Positions 44,946 through 59,600 of a DNA stretch of 64,000 bases are shown here, piece by piece. Position numbers and translations under genes: made by a program. A model generated the notes under the pieces. It was given only the letters and a program-made list of their open reading frames with translations. It ran no database searches and was not told the origin of the DNA. This DNA is from Zygophlyctis sp. KS116 (taxonomy: Eukaryota > Chytridiomycota), in contig BAAFSQ010000024.1 in the NCBI GenBank assembly GCA_054661495.1, positions 1-64,000 of the forward strand. Reading direction: 5' to 3'. Within the stretch, counting starts at the first letter, position 1. Every line of letters begins with the position of its first letter.

Positions 44946-45304
44946 CTAAACAAATCTAAATATATCTGCCATGATCAACAATTTCCCAGTATTTGCATCT
45001 ACTGTTGCCAAGATAACCTGAGAAAATAAGTGTTTCTGATCAGTATTTGCTGATCCAGAGACTGAAATCAATAAATTAGATCCAGAGTCTTGTACATCAT
45101 AACTACTAATTCTAAATACTAGAAATTCTAAAATTCCAAATTACCTGGAAGAGATAAATCCATAAACTGCACTCCATTCATTGGATTCCCATTCCAAACA
45201 ACTTTAGTGTTTGCATTATAATATTGTCCCAACTTTACCTTTTCTCTAGTCTTGTAATAACTAGTAATGAATGCATCAGCCTTTCTACAAGAAGTAGCAG
45301 ACAT
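44946..45304 (-). CDS. NTF2-like mRNA export factor NXT (p15)
   Basis: Partner of the export receptor TAP/NXF1. Product starts MSATSCRKADAFITSYYKTR and has YYNANTKVVWNGNPMNGVQF, NLLISVSGSANTDQKHLFSQ and ILATVDANTGKLLIMADIFR, an NTF2 fold close to NXT1/NXT2. One intron of 26 nt after LSLP is chosen over a 17-nt alternative because it fits the size class; both keep frame. Length is about 110 residues. Lies 19 bp from the CNOT1 stop. Confidence 0.85.
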
Positions 45305-45360
45305 GATTTTTAGAGAAAAAAAAAAGTTTACTAAATAAGTAGTAAAAGAGATTTATTACT

Positions 45361-45788
45361 TTAATCCTTTCTGGTAAATGGATTTTGATTGATTTCAATT
45401 TCCTTTGCATGTTTTGCATCTTTCCATTCCTGAGTTCGAGTAATTGGTTTTGGTTTGACTAATGTTAAATATATAAATTACCAGATTCCCAATAACGCCA
45501 TAGTCCGAATGAAGTCAACAAGAAGAATACAGTCCAACCGGCAACAAGTTTTTTCTGTGCTGGATCAGCCGGTGCTCTTGGTCCATAAGGTCCATAGGCA
45601 ATATAGTATGCAGCACGTTTTTCTTCTAGACTCATGGCTTTCCAATCTCCTCCTTGTGCTTTTGCCAAGTGATCAGCAATTGCTCCTTTTTCACATTCAG
45701 GAAGACGGATCCAACGCGAGTCTAGTCCTGCGAGTGATGTGGGAGAGAGATAAGAAGATGAACGACGAGACAAGATTTGTTTAAACAT
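45361..45788 (-). CDS. COX4: Cytochrome c oxidase subunit 4 (fungal Cox5)
   Basis: Nuclear-encoded subunit of complex IV in the inner membrane. It has a short Arg/Ser presequence (MFKQILSRRSSSYLS), the matrix block WKAMSLEEKRAAYYIAYGPY, one membrane span (LVAGWTVFFLLTSFGLW) and an intermembrane tail. One 23-nt intron after YWES adds VKPKPITRTQEWKDAKHAKE. The gene shows that the respiratory chain end is present. Confidence 0.94.
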
Positions 45789-45873
45789 TTTTTGACTGTA
45801 AACGCGAAAAATTTACAATCTCAAATTTTTCTTAAATTTTTAGAGTGTTTAATTTAGGGCAAAAGGTTTATTT

Positions 45874-46820
45874 CTAGTTTGCAGGGGTACTGCTAGAACT
45901 GGGTTTGCTTCTCCAGACAAGTTTCCATCCAATAAAAAATGATAAAAAGACAACTAGAAGGAGTAAAAATATAATCAGGACTTTTGTTCGGTTTCCAGAT
46001 TGATATTTATCTGCTTTTTTTAATTCTTCATGGGCAGCTTCTAGATTGACATTTGTACTCTCTAAATTATAATCTATTCTGTCTAGAATTGATCCTTGAT
46101 CTATCACCATGGTATTTAATTCTTTAAAGACTGTTGCAAGTCCATTAATAGATTTTACAATGTCATTAATTTCTTTTTCCCGAGATGATAGTATTTTTTC
46201 ATTATCTTGAATCATTTGAATTTGAGCATCTGTAAATATCTATTGGTGAGAATTTTAGGTCGTACATCAATATCATTACTGTCTGTGAGTGTTTCTTTTC
46301 CAAGAGTTGTAGTTTTTTCTCTTGCTTTCAATTTTGAAAGATAATCTGATTGAATTTTTTTAAAAGTGGATGAAGTTTCTTGTAATTTTGTAGCTAAACT
46401 TGTTTGAATATTTTTACCAACAATTTTGGCTTGATTTTGAGAAGATCCAGGAATATTCTTAATCTTTTTTTGACAATTACTAAACATTGTCATAATTTCA
46501 TTTGATGTTTTTTCTATAGAATATTCTTCTCCTCCGCGATCATCAAAGCCTGGAAGTAAATGTTTTCTATGTAATGACTCTAAAAATGATATCTTGTCTT
46601 TAATGGCTGTAATCTCTTCCTCTACGACTTCAACTGAATCCACCCTAGGAATAAACTTGTAAGATTAATACCATTTTGGAGGAAGAACAGAGAGTTCTAG
46701 AATTTGATGATTGTCATTATCTATTAATGCTTCATTCTCAGAGTTTTCATGTTTCTTATTTATCCTAGAGTATGTGTTTCTGTATTGTATAAATATGAGT
46801 GTCTTGCTTCTTGTAGCCAT
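45874..46820 (-). CDS. STX16: Syntaxin 16/TLG2 SNARE
   Basis: Qa-SNARE of the trans-Golgi and endosomes. After adding the first exon (MATRSKTLIFIQYRNTYSRI) it carries the family block LPPKWVDSVEVVEEEI, the Habc helices (HRKHLLPGFDDRGGEEYSIE), the SNARE motif with FKELNTMVIDQGSILDRIDY (zero-layer Gln) and one tail anchor (VLIIFLLLLVVFLSFFIGW). Two introns of 26-27 nt. The PPKW-VD wording distinguishes it from plasma-membrane syntaxins. Confidence 0.93.
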
Positions 46821-46855
46821 TTTGCGTTTGCGCAGGAATGACGACTTGAAAGAAT

Positions 46856-46902
46856 TGTCCGAAACTTGACCGAGGAATGCATGAGCATGTCCGAAACTTG
46901 AC
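46856..46902. repeat. 15-bp direct repeat in STX16/NACA promoter
   Basis: TGTCCGAAACTTGAC is found at 46856-46870 and 46888-46902, 32 bp apart, in the 213-bp divergent gap. Possibly a repeated factor site shared by both genes. Confidence 0.75.
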
Positions 46903-47033
46903 TTAATAAAAGCGTTTTATGAACCTATCGCAGATTGACGCCGAGTCCTAGACAAGGTTCAAAAGAAACATCGCCACAAATTTGGACGCTCTTATAAAAA
47001 TGTTGTAGGAATAATGCGCCACTAAAATTCAAA

Positions 47034-47582
47034 ATGACTGTAATCTCAGAGATTCCCCCAGAACAGCAAGTACCTGCCCAAGAGACCGCTCAGGACGTTT
47101 CCGATGGAGAGGAAAAGGGTCATTCAAGAGGTGAAAAGAAGGCAAGAAAAGCATTGTCAAAATTGGGACTTAAGTTAGAAAGTGACATCACTAGAGTTAC
47201 ATTTAAAAGAGCAAAGAATGTAAGAATTTTTTTTATTAATTTCAAGTCAATCTTTGCAATTGAAAAACCTGATGTCTACAAATCTGCCTCGTCAGAGGCT
47301 TGGATTGTTTTTGGTGAAGCAAAGGTGGAAGATATGGCTAGTGCAAATTATCAAGCACAGCAAATGATGAAGAGTGCTGCAAGTGCAGTTCCACAAGCAG
47401 ACGCACCTCCAGCCTTAGCCCCCGTAGACGACGATGATGAAGAGGTTGACGCTACTGGAATAGAACCAAAAGATATTGAAATCGTTATGACTCAGGCCAA
47501 TGTATCTCGCTCAAAGGCTATTAAGGCTCTTAAATCCTCTGATAACGACATTGTTAATGCAATCATGGACTTGACAATGTAA
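47034..47582 (+). CDS. NACA: Nascent polypeptide-associated complex alpha
   Basis: Ribosome-exit chaperone that pairs with BTF3. NAC domain: [28 protein letters not shown] joined to [20 protein letters not shown], then [10 protein letters not shown]. An acidic linker and a C-terminal UBA ([20 protein letters not shown]) follow. The intron is 27 nt and in frame, so reading through it would add nine false residues. 19 bp separates its stop from the convergent HYDIN stop. Confidence 0.95.
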   Translation: MTVISEIPPEQQVPAQETAQDVSDGEEKGHSRGEKKARKALSKLGLKLESDITRVTFKRAKNVRIFFINFKSIFAIEKPDVYKSASSEAWIVFGEAKVEDMASANYQAQQMMKSAASAVPQADAPPALAPVDDDDEEVDATGIEPKDIEIVMTQANVSRSKAIKALKSSDNDIVNAIMDLTM

Positions 47583-47601
47583 TAACAAAATTTAGAAATC
47601 T

Positions 47602-50600
47602 TTATATTGCTAGTTTGAGATAATACACCCAGACAACCTGGGAATTGGGAGTAGTTATAGTGAGTTTGCCGGTTTTTGAACCTGGAATTACAATTGAGGG
47701 TCTGTTGTTTTCAATTTTAACTCCAACTGAGAGCTGAATGGCCTTCTTTGCAGGAATATTTTCTGATGATTTTATAGTAAAAATGGGATTATCCTAAATA
47801 TAAAAAATAAACTGATTTACCACCAGGAAACTAAATAATGCAGGAGTGTTTAAGACATTTTTGAATGTTAAGATAGATGGTGCCCCCAGCTTAATAAGAA
47901 TTGGTCCTTGAGGTCGGGGAGATATGCAGTGACCAAAAAGAGGGCATATATACTCACCTCCAACAGGTGATGATACGATAAGTTGAGTCCGAACATCACC
48001 AAGATGCGATGGCTCATACATTATTTCTACTGTCACTTCAGTACCACCCAAGGATGCTATAATAAGATAAAGCTAAACTTACCAGCCGTGGCAGTGACTG
48101 TTTTATCAATCAGAAAATCTAGACTATCTATCTTACAAGAATATTCTGTTTTAACTTTGCTCAGACTTAGAAAACGAAAGACTTGGATTTGACTTCCTCC
48201 TAATCCAACCTTAAAATGAATACTTCTTTCGGGAGGTCCTGGGACTGCATTAAGCTTAAGATCGTATATATATGTCCCGAGATCATTTGAAGATAGCGTT
48301 AGTCTGGTAGCCATTTCTTTTGGTGTCAACGGTAAAAATTCTACTGGTATTATTAACTCGGATCTATCAAATTAGAATAAATTATTTGATCTTACTTTGG
48401 AGGGGCCGTCGAATTATGCGGTACAAAAATATCAGCATGCTGACACGATCCACTGAATGTAACAGGATTAGATAGTGGATTAAAGATTGAAATTTCCTTC
48501 AAAATTGGCTGCCTGACAGTGGTTCCCATTTCAATCGTTGACAAGACTCCAGGTGGAGTACTTTTGTATGTTATAGTCCAGAATGAATACTCTTGATTTT
48601 GCTCGTTCTTGAATATAATCTTGGCATTTGTCGTACCCTCTTTATGAGAATAGAAGGTCAATTTATAATCTTTGCTCATGAGCGGGGCAACGTCTATAAA
48701 TTCCGCACCTTTTAATGTGACAAAGTCTGGCTTTGATAAATCTATGATAACCTTAAATCTTTGAGGCCTTTTCAGCCAATTTTGAACAGTTAAAACCTCT
48801 ACATGGGTTGTTTTGCATGAAATCTCCCTTGAAATACTTGCGAGCGGAGAAGGCTTTTCAGCAATGCCGACCAATTTATATAAAATCCCAGAACCATCTG
48901 GAAGTGGGAAAAAGACACTCCCTTCATGTTTTCCTCCATCGCCGAGCCCGAGCATTTCTAACGGACTGAATGTGATATCAAAAGTTCTTGATTGTCCTGA
49001 TTCGATGTCTAAACTCTCAGCCCCTGTCCAGTAAGGATTCTCTATTATGGGAAAGATATTCCATGTGTTATTTGTTTTGTTAGATATATTTATGCTTTTG
49101 GTCTCAGACCCTCGAACCGGAACAGAGAATTTAATTGTATCGGTATGGCTGGGAAGGGGAATACAGATCCCTGTGAGGGTTAAAGCGAGGGGATTGCTTC
49201 CTTCTATAATGCACTGTAATCTTTCATAACGAATATCTTGGCTAATATCAACAGGGTGAAATGTGATCTCCAAAGCAATATCCATACCAGGAGAAATATA
49301 ACCTTCGGATGGAGTGATTGTGAAATCCGGCCAGAATTTAGAAATGTCCCAAGAAAATTTCGCCCCAATATCACCTAAGTTTTGAAGCTGCAATTTCCTG
49401 GTAGTAGAACTTTTTTGAACAACAGCTCCAAACGGAAGAGTATCATTTTCTAACTGAATTGAAATACCTTGACAAGATCCAGAAACAGTAAATAAGTGGC
49501 GAGTAAGTCCGCAAGATTCTGCATTTACTTCTTCACAGAATACGGGTATTCGGTGATGAGGCTTAAACCTGAATTCAATTGGAAGTATAGCCTTTGGTTT
49601 CATGGTGATTTCTCCATTGACTGACAATGATACGCCATGAGATTGTAGAGATTCGATGGCAGTGAGAGGACTTAAAGAAAATGTAGCTGGAATAATACTC
49701 CTATTGATAATTCTGGCAGTTCTTGTTAAAGAGCTTCCTACCCTAATAGCTCCGAAATTAACGTAACGCTGATCGTTCATGAGCGGTTCTACTCTAAATT
49801 CAGTTCCTTCTCCCCTTAAAGCAATTTCTATAGTAGACAGTCCATTAATTTCTATTTTGACGATTCTTTCATAGGCTTTAGCCTCCCTTGGGAAGAATGT
49901 GATCGACAACATAGATGATTCGCCAGGTTGCAGACTATTTCGAGCCAGATGAAGTTCAAATATTTCGTTCTGTTCGCCGACAATATCAAGGGTAGCTTCT
50001 TTGACATCTTCATTGATGATCATAACGGACATTGTACAAGGAAGCGTAATTCCATTGTATAAGAATTGACTAGAAAAATTTACTTCTTTTTGTGATACAC
50101 GAATCAACGGTTTTGTACTAGCTCCAACTATAGCAACGCTGTATGCCCGCCCATTATTTATCTGGCAAATTGCCTTGATATTCTTAAGCGAAGATATTAC
50201 AGTTGGGTGATACAATATTTGACAAAAGACCTTTTCACCTCTTGAAACTGTACCTATTTCCGGATCTATGGTGACATATCCAGGTGTTTTCAGCGGCAGC
50301 TTCCAAGAAAAATCAAAATTATATTTTCCAGAATTGATGATAAGAATGCGTTTCATTCCCTTATCATTTATTTGTAATAATCCAAAATCAAGCAAATTTT
50401 CAGTATTAGGACCGGCCATTAATTCAGTCAAAGAGCCATCATACTGTTCTACCATCAACGAGTCATGGAATTCGTATCCTTCACCTTTAACATTAATTCC
50501 CAAATGTGTAGACTTTCTCTTGACATTGCATAGCAGATTAAAATTAAACATTTTCTCAGCATTTGGAGTAAAGACAATTTCAATCGGAACTTCCGATTTT

Positions 50601-53600
50601 GCATTCACCACACCAGCTGCAGGTGAATACGAAAGCACAGGAGTGTTTTCATTATTCGTATCAAACGGCATATCTTCAAAGCTGAAATGAAATGGCATCG
50701 ACTCATTATTAATGAGCTTAACAACTTCTCGAGATTTTCTGTTTATCAAAATAGATTTGAAATTTAAAGCAGTCTTGTCCATAAATACATTAGGCTCAAA
50801 AGTTTGTCCAACCAGCAAGAATGGAATATTTATATTTTGACTGAGAATAGAAAACGTCCATAAAGACTCCTAAAAATGATCAGTCAATAGTAAATCATAC
50901 CTTCAGCTCCGCAGACTCAGGATAATATTCGAATATTATTTCGAATTTCTTACCCGCAGCTACTAATCCCTTAGATGTTATGCATTTGAAAAGCTTTTCG
51001 TTTTGAGAGGCCGAATTCCATTCGAATTCATAACTGAAATTTGTCGGATTCACAATGTAAAACCTTTTAACAGTCTTCAACTTAATTCCGCAACTAATAA
51101 ATTGAATCACTCTAGTGGAAGGGTCTATTACAGCCGGAATTCCTTCTGAAAGTGGCATGTCTGAAATACGGCGCTCGTTTAACAAATATTCACTCTCTTC
51201 TAATTCAAAATGACATAAAGGCCTTAAAGCCGAGCCTCTGAGGATTAATTGTAAAGGTTTTGCATCTTTGGGGGTATTAGATGCGAGGATTACGAGTGTG
51301 TTTTGGAATTTCAGGGCATCCATTGGCGAAAAATTAACCTGGCACGAAAAAAAATCACCTGGATCAATCACAACCTTAGATGAAGGTAAAGAAAATGCAT
51401 TATTAGCAATATCTTCAATTTGAAATCCATTTTCATCAAAGAGAAGCATATTGATTCTTAATGAGACTTTGCTGGTATTCTTGACCATTATCGTGTGCAG
51501 TCTTGACTGAAACATAAAAGTATTCTTGAACCAAATCTCTGATGTATCACATTCAAAAGTAGAAAAGTCAGCTAAAGCTGTGAGTAAAAGTGAATAATCA
51601 GCCGACTGAGATACAATTTCATAAGAAGGCTCTAAAACTGATTCATGTAAATGCGTCATACGATCGTGCCAGTCCAATGGGGCATTAGATGATATCAGCT
51701 TAATTTTGAGCACCTTCACTGCCGCTAAATATTTTTGGATATCCACCGGTTGCTTTGCAATAAAGCTAACTATAATCTCCCTTGTACATTTTGGCCTTAA
51801 ATGACAAATCGATGGATGGAAGCTGAATTCTTGAGTTGCTGGGAATACAACTCTCAATGTTTCACAAGAATGATTTGATATGTTGAAGGGTGTCTGTTTT
51901 GGCTCCCCGATTGGGCAGTCCCCGAATACAATTTCATTATCTGAGTCATTCGGGAGACTATCAAATGTCAAATCCTCTATATATCCTTCTCCAGAAAGTT
52001 GAATGGTCATGTCTTCAAAAAGATTGTCCGACACCTTTATCTTTAATTCTGCTTCGACTTTTCTCACTGAAGTTGGTTTATATTGTATATCCACGATCTT
52101 TGTTTCATTTGGCTTCAAAATTGGTTGTGACTGCAAAGAATGACATTCAAATTCATCCCAGTCTTTGGAGCCGCATTCAAATTTAAATTTTGTTGGAATT
52201 ACACCGTCATTTTTCAATACCAGCTGCAAAGTTTGCGAATTACCCACAAGGAGACGTTTGAATTTCATCCACGGATAATTTGATTTTGATTTTAGTATAG
52301 GCTTTTCGATTGCAAGTTTCGGAAGAGTCCCCTCTCCTTGTATTTCAAAGCTGAGTGCCTTATATTTATTATCGAAAACATTTTCCACCATCGCTTCAAA
52401 GAAGGTAGAATATGATTGGATACTTGATGGGTGAAATGAGACAGTAACATATCGATATTCATGGCTCGGTATTATCAGTTTTTTCGGCTCTACATCGAAT
52501 CCAAATTCTGGATTTTCACTTTTATTCTTGTTTCTCTGCTTGACAGAAACTGACACTTCACTCGGGACCTTGAAAGGGTTGCTGATTTTGAAACGGCCTT
52601 GAGTTTGTTGTCCAACCAAAAAGGCTCCAAAATAAAATACTCTTTCTTCTTCAACATAAATACTATGAAGATTGACAAGTCCCTCCATTCGTTTCATCAC
52701 TGTATGCTCTTCAAAAATTGATGTGAAATCCCAATTATTAATCCCAGGTGTACAGCTCTCTCCGGTAATTCTATATTCAATAGCATCCGGGAAATCAATG
52801 GGGGATCTATCAGATATATCTACAGCAACGAACTCCTCGTAAATGCCAGGCGCATCAGAATTAAACTCGACATTTACCACAATTTTTGATTTAGGAGAAA
52901 TTGATGAACATATGGGAGAGATGGTGAATGGCCCAAAGTTTACCATATCACTTTGTTTAACGATTTCCTTTTTTCCATTACTTTTGTTATTTGGTGAATT
53001 GACTCGGCTTATCAAAGCATTATGAGGTGACCTCGGAGGTTGCGCAATCTTATGATCGCTATTCACTAAACGATATACAGAAAATTTGAATTCAAATTCA
53101 CCGTTATTTTCAATGATAAACTGTCGATTATGCTTTGCTCCATATATAGTCGGCCCAAAATTCAGTTCACGGACAGGTGTTATGCTAAATTTACTAAAAA
53201 CGGCCCGGGCACAAAGCTTGATGGGGATCATAGCAGTGATTTCATCAGTCGCAGGTTCATAAATTTGACATTTGCATGATGAATGGTTTTTGATAGCGAA
53301 ATCATGATGAGCCTTAAAAATGAACTGTACAAAATAAGGTTTATCCGAAGGTTGCAAGATACCTTGCTGCGGAGATATGCTAAAATAGTTATTTAAATCT
53401 GAGTTTTCAAATAAAAATCTAAACCCGACTTCATATTTTCCCTTGTTCTTGAGCGTACAAATCTGTTTCCCCTCTTCGAGAACTTTTTGAATTCCGAAAT
53501 CTAAACCGCCATCATAACCTTTCGGAAAGTGAACATCCATAGCAATGTCATAAGCTTCAGCAGTAATAACAAGTGGTATTTCCTGTACAACTCCACTAAC

Positions 53601-56600
53601 TTTCTCAGCATCACTCACTTCGATACGAATTAATTTCTTGACAATCAGAGGCTTCATACTGCAAAACTCTGCGGAAATGGTACACTCTTGAAAATTATCC
53701 AAAACTCCTTCAACTGGCCAAATATCGAAATCATCGCCTAAAGTTTCCAGCCCTGATATTCTCCAGGAAACAGGCATGAATGTGGGATTTTTCAATTTTA
53801 TATCACGCGATTCCACTCGTCCTAAAAGCATTTTTTCGAATGCAAAAGTTTTTTTGTCTATTTCGAGTTCTGGTCTAACGCCAATGCAACTAATTCTGTA
53901 TAAATAAGGCTCCGGATTATCCTTAACCATAATAATTAAAGTATCTTCGAACTGGTTGTGGGTCTTGGGGTAGGCCCAAACATTAAGAGTTGCACAACCC
54001 CCAGGGGGTATTTCTATAGAGGAAGGATCAAAAAAGAAAGTATCCCCTTTAGTATCGTTCTTCATAGCTATGCTTATCTTGATTTCAGTGTTACCAGAAT
54101 TGATGAGATTTAACGCAGCATGATTTTCAGGGTATTTATCCAAATATTTATCTCGGGGTTTATTGTAAAGCAATGGACCAAATTCGTAGGTGGATGAAGC
54201 GATCACATATTCACCAAAAACTACAATTTTTTCATCCTTCGTTTTCCTTACTTTAGAAAATATTCTTTTCGGATCGCTAATAACAGAGGAATATTGGCAA
54301 TGTCCAGTAAGGTTAAGTGGAATCTTCATTCTATGTCCTGTTATTTCAAAATTCAAAATATGAGAGAATTTCCCTACTTCTGTAGAAGAAAATCTGACCC
54401 AAATTTCTTTTTTTTCTCCAGGAGAAAGTATCCACCTGTATTTTGAATTCAAAATTTCATTTGAGTCATATTCAAAAATAGGAGTGGATTGTTCCTGTTT
54501 AAAACCTTTTGATTTTAAGGTAGATTTCTGTTCTGAATCCTCTAATCCTGCTGATTTGATTGAAAAATATGAAGAGCCTTGGATTGGTTCTCTTTCAGAC
54601 GGGAAGCATATAATTTGTTCCACGAAGGGCAAGGGGATTTCATGAGATATTGAAATAATTTTTTCTTGAGAGGACTGATTAGGAAGAGTAGCGGTTATAC
54701 TTTTCATCATAGAGCCTATATCCTGAGTGGCGTTGAGATTAGCGACGGTAAAAAAAGCTTGATCTTCATCCTGGGCATCCAAAACATTTGTAGATATGTT
54801 TTTGTCATCTTCATTAATCTTACAGCTCTTTTTCTTTTCGTGAACTTTTGAGGTAGAAGATATCTTTTCCAAATTCTGTTCTTTTAAAAATGTAACAATA
54901 TTATCAATATTGTTTGCATATTTTTCGTATAATCTTGCAGTTTCATCACTTAAATTAAAATTGTTCTCATTTTTCAGTTCTTCTTCCAGAGAAGCACCCT
55001 TTTTAACCAGAATGCTAGCCTGATTCCGACCGTGGGAACTGATTGCACGAGTTACATTGTTCAGTAATGAAGATCCCCGCGCTAAGGTAGACTTTTCAGG
55101 CCTTTCTGATCTTATCGGGGAAGCAGCTTTAGGTTTACCTCTACGTTTTGATTTATCATCATCTTTCTTATCAGCAAATTTAGAAGTGAATTCTTCTTGG
55201 ATCGCTCTTTTTTGGAATTGCTTCCTTTCATTTATCTCCTTTAACTTTTTTTTGTATTTACTTAAAGCAAGATTGTAGACATCTTTATCATACTCCTTAA
55301 GATTATCGTACTCTTCTTCAGACATCTCTTTTACAAAATATTGCTTGATTTCATTATCGAAAGCTTGATTGAATAAGACTGTTTCTCGCGATTTAATACA
55401 CTGAAAATCGACATCTAGATTGAAAAAATAATTTCGCTTGATCAAAGGATGGATTCTAGATAATTCTTTCAGTATCAAAATAGGAGACACATTATATTTA
55501 GTGTCTAAGCCATCCAAGATAAATCCTTTACAACAGTCCGGCTTAAATATTCTTGAACTAAGTATTTCACTAATATTTTCGTCGTTTGCTTGAGTGTGCT
55601 GACTGATCATTGATTCTTCGATAATTTGTTCAGTCTTTAGCCATGGAATACCATACATTCCAGAAAGTTTTTCGCAAAGAGTGCTCTTTCCAGATAATGG
55701 AGGTCCGTGAACAACTATCAATAAAAATAGGTCAGGCTGAATTTTAGATAAATTATCTCCTAAGCTTTCTGATCCAGATAAATCACCAAATCTCAATCTA
55801 TTTGCTTCATTCAAAATGTCCAAAATAGGCGATCCTGCAGCACAAATATTAGTATATAACAATCCATCTTCAAAGGTGCCAAATTTACGAAGCGTTTCTT
55901 CATCTTCTAAGTACTGTTTATCAAAATCCAAAGAGTATATCTCAATAGGATAGTTTGTCGGATTCAATATATCCACCCTTGCTTCGGCACCTTCTGAAAA
56001 AGGAAGTACAGGTCCTAGACTAATCATTTCCTTGTCAAATTGAACTGTTAAAGAACTCCCACTACCCTTCAGTTCAAGTAATACTGGCTTAGGATTATGT
56101 AAAATGTTAATTGGTATTTCTTTAACATGTTGAGCATCGCCAATTGGGGAATATATTACTTTAATAAGCTGTTTCTCGCCCGGTAAAATATTTGATTTCG
56201 ATGGAACAAATATAAAAGCCTTTTCTTCATTGTTAAGCTGCTTTTTGAATTTTCCAGATTTGTCTCGAGATACAAGCTCATCAGCTGCCCATTCGACAGA
56301 AACTAGACCAGTGTTTTGGAATTCAAAGTAGGCTGTTTTGCGAGTTCCATTAATCACTTCTCCGAAATCGAATGAGTTCGGGGTAATTGATAGATCGGGA
56401 ATTGTAATTACAGCTTTGACATTAATAAACATCGCAGGGCCACCTTGAATACTGACAGGAATATTCAAATCGATATATTTCGATTTTTGACCATTTGAAC
56501 TCTTTGCAGATATTGAAATTATTATTTCAGCAGATTCCTTTGGTCCGAGTAATTTTAATTTATCGGGATCTACGTTGATTCCAAATGAAACAGAGTACGA

Positions 56601-59600
56601 TTTATCTATATTCATTGATGCAGGTAGATCGCCCATGTTAGTGATACGGATCACTTTTGTGCGTGAAATATTTTTTAATATTGTGCCAAAATCACATATA
56701 TATGTTACTAAATTGAGTTTTGAGCCTTCAATGAAGGAAAATGACTTCTTATTGGAATGGTTTCCAAAGAATAAATGTTTTGATCGAACTTGGGAACTTC
56801 CTCCTTGCGCAGCCATTTGTGAAAGCAACACCTTCGTCTTTTCACAAAGAATCAATTTTTCAACCCCCACTATCATATCTTGCTCTGAAATGAAATTTGC
56901 CCGTTTAGATTTTAGTTCCTCAATAATTTCTTCAAATCGCTTATCCGAAGCTCTAGGAAGATCCAAGAAAATATTGGAATATATTCCACAACCAGATACA
57001 TGAATTGGAACCGGTTCAAAATTTGCAATCCTTAAGTAAAAGTAATCATCAGTTACTTCAGGGGAGAAATTACAAAATCTTACTGTAAGCTTCTGCTTCT
57101 CATTAGGTTTAAGCACTCCTTGCAAAGGGTAAATTCCCAATTTTTGTGAAAGAGAGGATTCAGAAAAAAGCAAGATCTCGTAATCAAACAGAATGGTTCC
57201 GCAGTTGCCGAAATTAATTTCCTGCTCCATAATATCTTGATATGGCTTCGAACCAAAATCAATCGAAGTCCTGTCTAAGAAATAGTCAATAGATGAAGCC
57301 TCCCCTAAGAGCTTTATTTCATATCTTGGCCCGCCATATATATCACAAATGGCATTACATTCGTATTTCCCAGAATAATGACCAAAATATAGCGCTTCAA
57401 ATTCTCTGATTTCGCCAGCTAAAACCTCTCCACATTTGGGCATAATGTCAAAAACTTGCCCGAAATCAAAATTTGTAGAAGCATTATCGAAACTTTGGCA
57501 GCCGTCTAAATTCCAGCAGAAATTTATCGGCAATTTTCCGCAATTGGTCATTTTGAATTTGATTCTTTTTTCTGTTAATAATGAAATACATTGAAAATCT
57601 ATCGAAGAAGTGGAAAGTTCAACATTCGGAAAAGATACGTCACTTATCAGTTCCAAGAAATCCTTTTGTGGATGTTCATCATACAAAATAATCAACTTAG
57701 AAGAACGCCTAGCTGAGAGTCGATCTTTGTGAATTGAGGGATCATAAAATACTGGGATTTCTTTGACTTCACCAGATTGGAGAAGTAACTTGTTATCCAA
57801 ATCTATATAATAGCCGTCCGGGCATCGAAAATCAATATGAAGAGGCAAAGATGATGAGTTTTTTAGACATAGCTTTCTCTGTATCAAACTAAAAGATTCC
57901 TGGTCAGCAGAAAACTTAAACACGAATTCGAGAATATTCGGAGAAGCGATAACAATTGGCGAAATAAAATTAGCACGAACTTCGGTTTCAAATATTATTT
58001 TTTTGGTGGGGTTATTTTCCATACCTGATAAGCAAACCAGCTTTTCATTGATAGCCGATGATTTTAATGAGTTTCCTTTTATGACGAATGTTTGTTGAGT
58101 CCCAGGCTTGAGCGAAGTCCTGGTAGGAGAAACTGAAAAACAAATAGATAGGTTCGAAGTTAAATCTTTAGTGGCAGAGTTATTTTCTTTATTCTGCCAA
58201 GTGATCGTTTGGGCGCGGCGGCCATTATTTGTCAGTTTTATTTCCTGAATACATTGCATATTGTTGAAAACGTCTCCAAAATCAATTTCTCTGACATCTG
58301 AGTCAAAAAGTATAGGAGAGCCAAGACCCTTAGCAGTAAGTTGAATTTCATGAGTTTTTTCAGGATACACACGAATTCTTAGGAGATCTGTAAACTTTAC
58401 AGAATCATCAAGAAACGCAAAAAGATTCAGCTGAGTTTCATCTCCTGGCAATATACAACCTGAAGCAGGGACCACAGAAAACACTGAAGATTCGCCAACA
58501 ATCCCACAAGTAAAACTAGCGGGGATTGGTGAGCAGTTTTTGATTTTCAAAACTTGCGTTGCGCTTGTTAAAACAGAAATTTTCCCCCAATTTACACTTA
58601 AACTAGAAAAAGACAATTCCGGTCCCACTCCAAAGGCAAAAACATCTACCAATCTAGGCCCATTATCATACCCGGCAATGGTAATAGCTAATGGGAAAGA
58701 TATATGACCCAATTGGTTAGCAATCAAATTAACATCGACAAATTCTGTGGTATTCGGCTTTATTATTCCGCTTGTCTTTTTTGAAAAATATGAATAAAAT
58801 TGTTTCGAATCTTCATCTTGGACTGCAAGCTCGAACTTAGCCAGATAATTCGAAGAATTTTTCAGTGCGATTTCCTTTTGGTAAGGATATGAAAGAAAAC
58901 ATTCATCAAAAGTTAAGGCTTTTTGGTCAATTATAATCTTTTAAGTTTAGAAAAAGAAATTCTTACCGATGGTGCCATAACAGTAGCGGTTATGGGAACT
59001 TTAATAACCTCTTTTTGCACATTGTGTATGTCAACCACCAGCAATAGTTTGTAGTGTTTCACTTGTGAAGGAAGCAACTGTATTTCGACCGATTTATTCG
59101 AAACTTCCTCGATAATTCCAAATTGATTACTGATAGAAAAATCTTTGTCGGATTCTCCTTTGAGCCTTACTTCATATTTGACCGATATTTTTGAAGTATT
59201 GATAATTTGGAAACTAAGACTAGATGCAAACCCATAAGCAATTTTTCCAAAGTTGATTCTGTCAACATTTAGATGTATACTTGGTCCGACGCTTCGCCCC
59301 TTAAAAGTCAAAATCAAAGGTTCCGGAGACCCAGTGAGATCCCATTCGAACTCTTCATAAATATTCCCTAAACTATCTGGAGCAAAAAAGATATCAATTT
59401 TGACCTGCTCTCCTACTTTCAGATAGCCAGCAGAAGGAGAGAATCTGAATAAGGGCCCAAATACTCCCTTGGATTCTCTTAATTTATATTCAAGTTCAAT
59501 ATCTCCACGATTTTCCAAAACAACCTAAAATTAAACGCAAAAAAATCGTACATCATATTGATGCTCGGTATTTATAAATATTTCCTCTAGATCTAACACG

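Noticed and set aside
45115-45145. A 17-nt intron in NXT
   Set aside because: A 26-nt choice also keeps the frame and matches the usual intron size; the difference is only a few residues.
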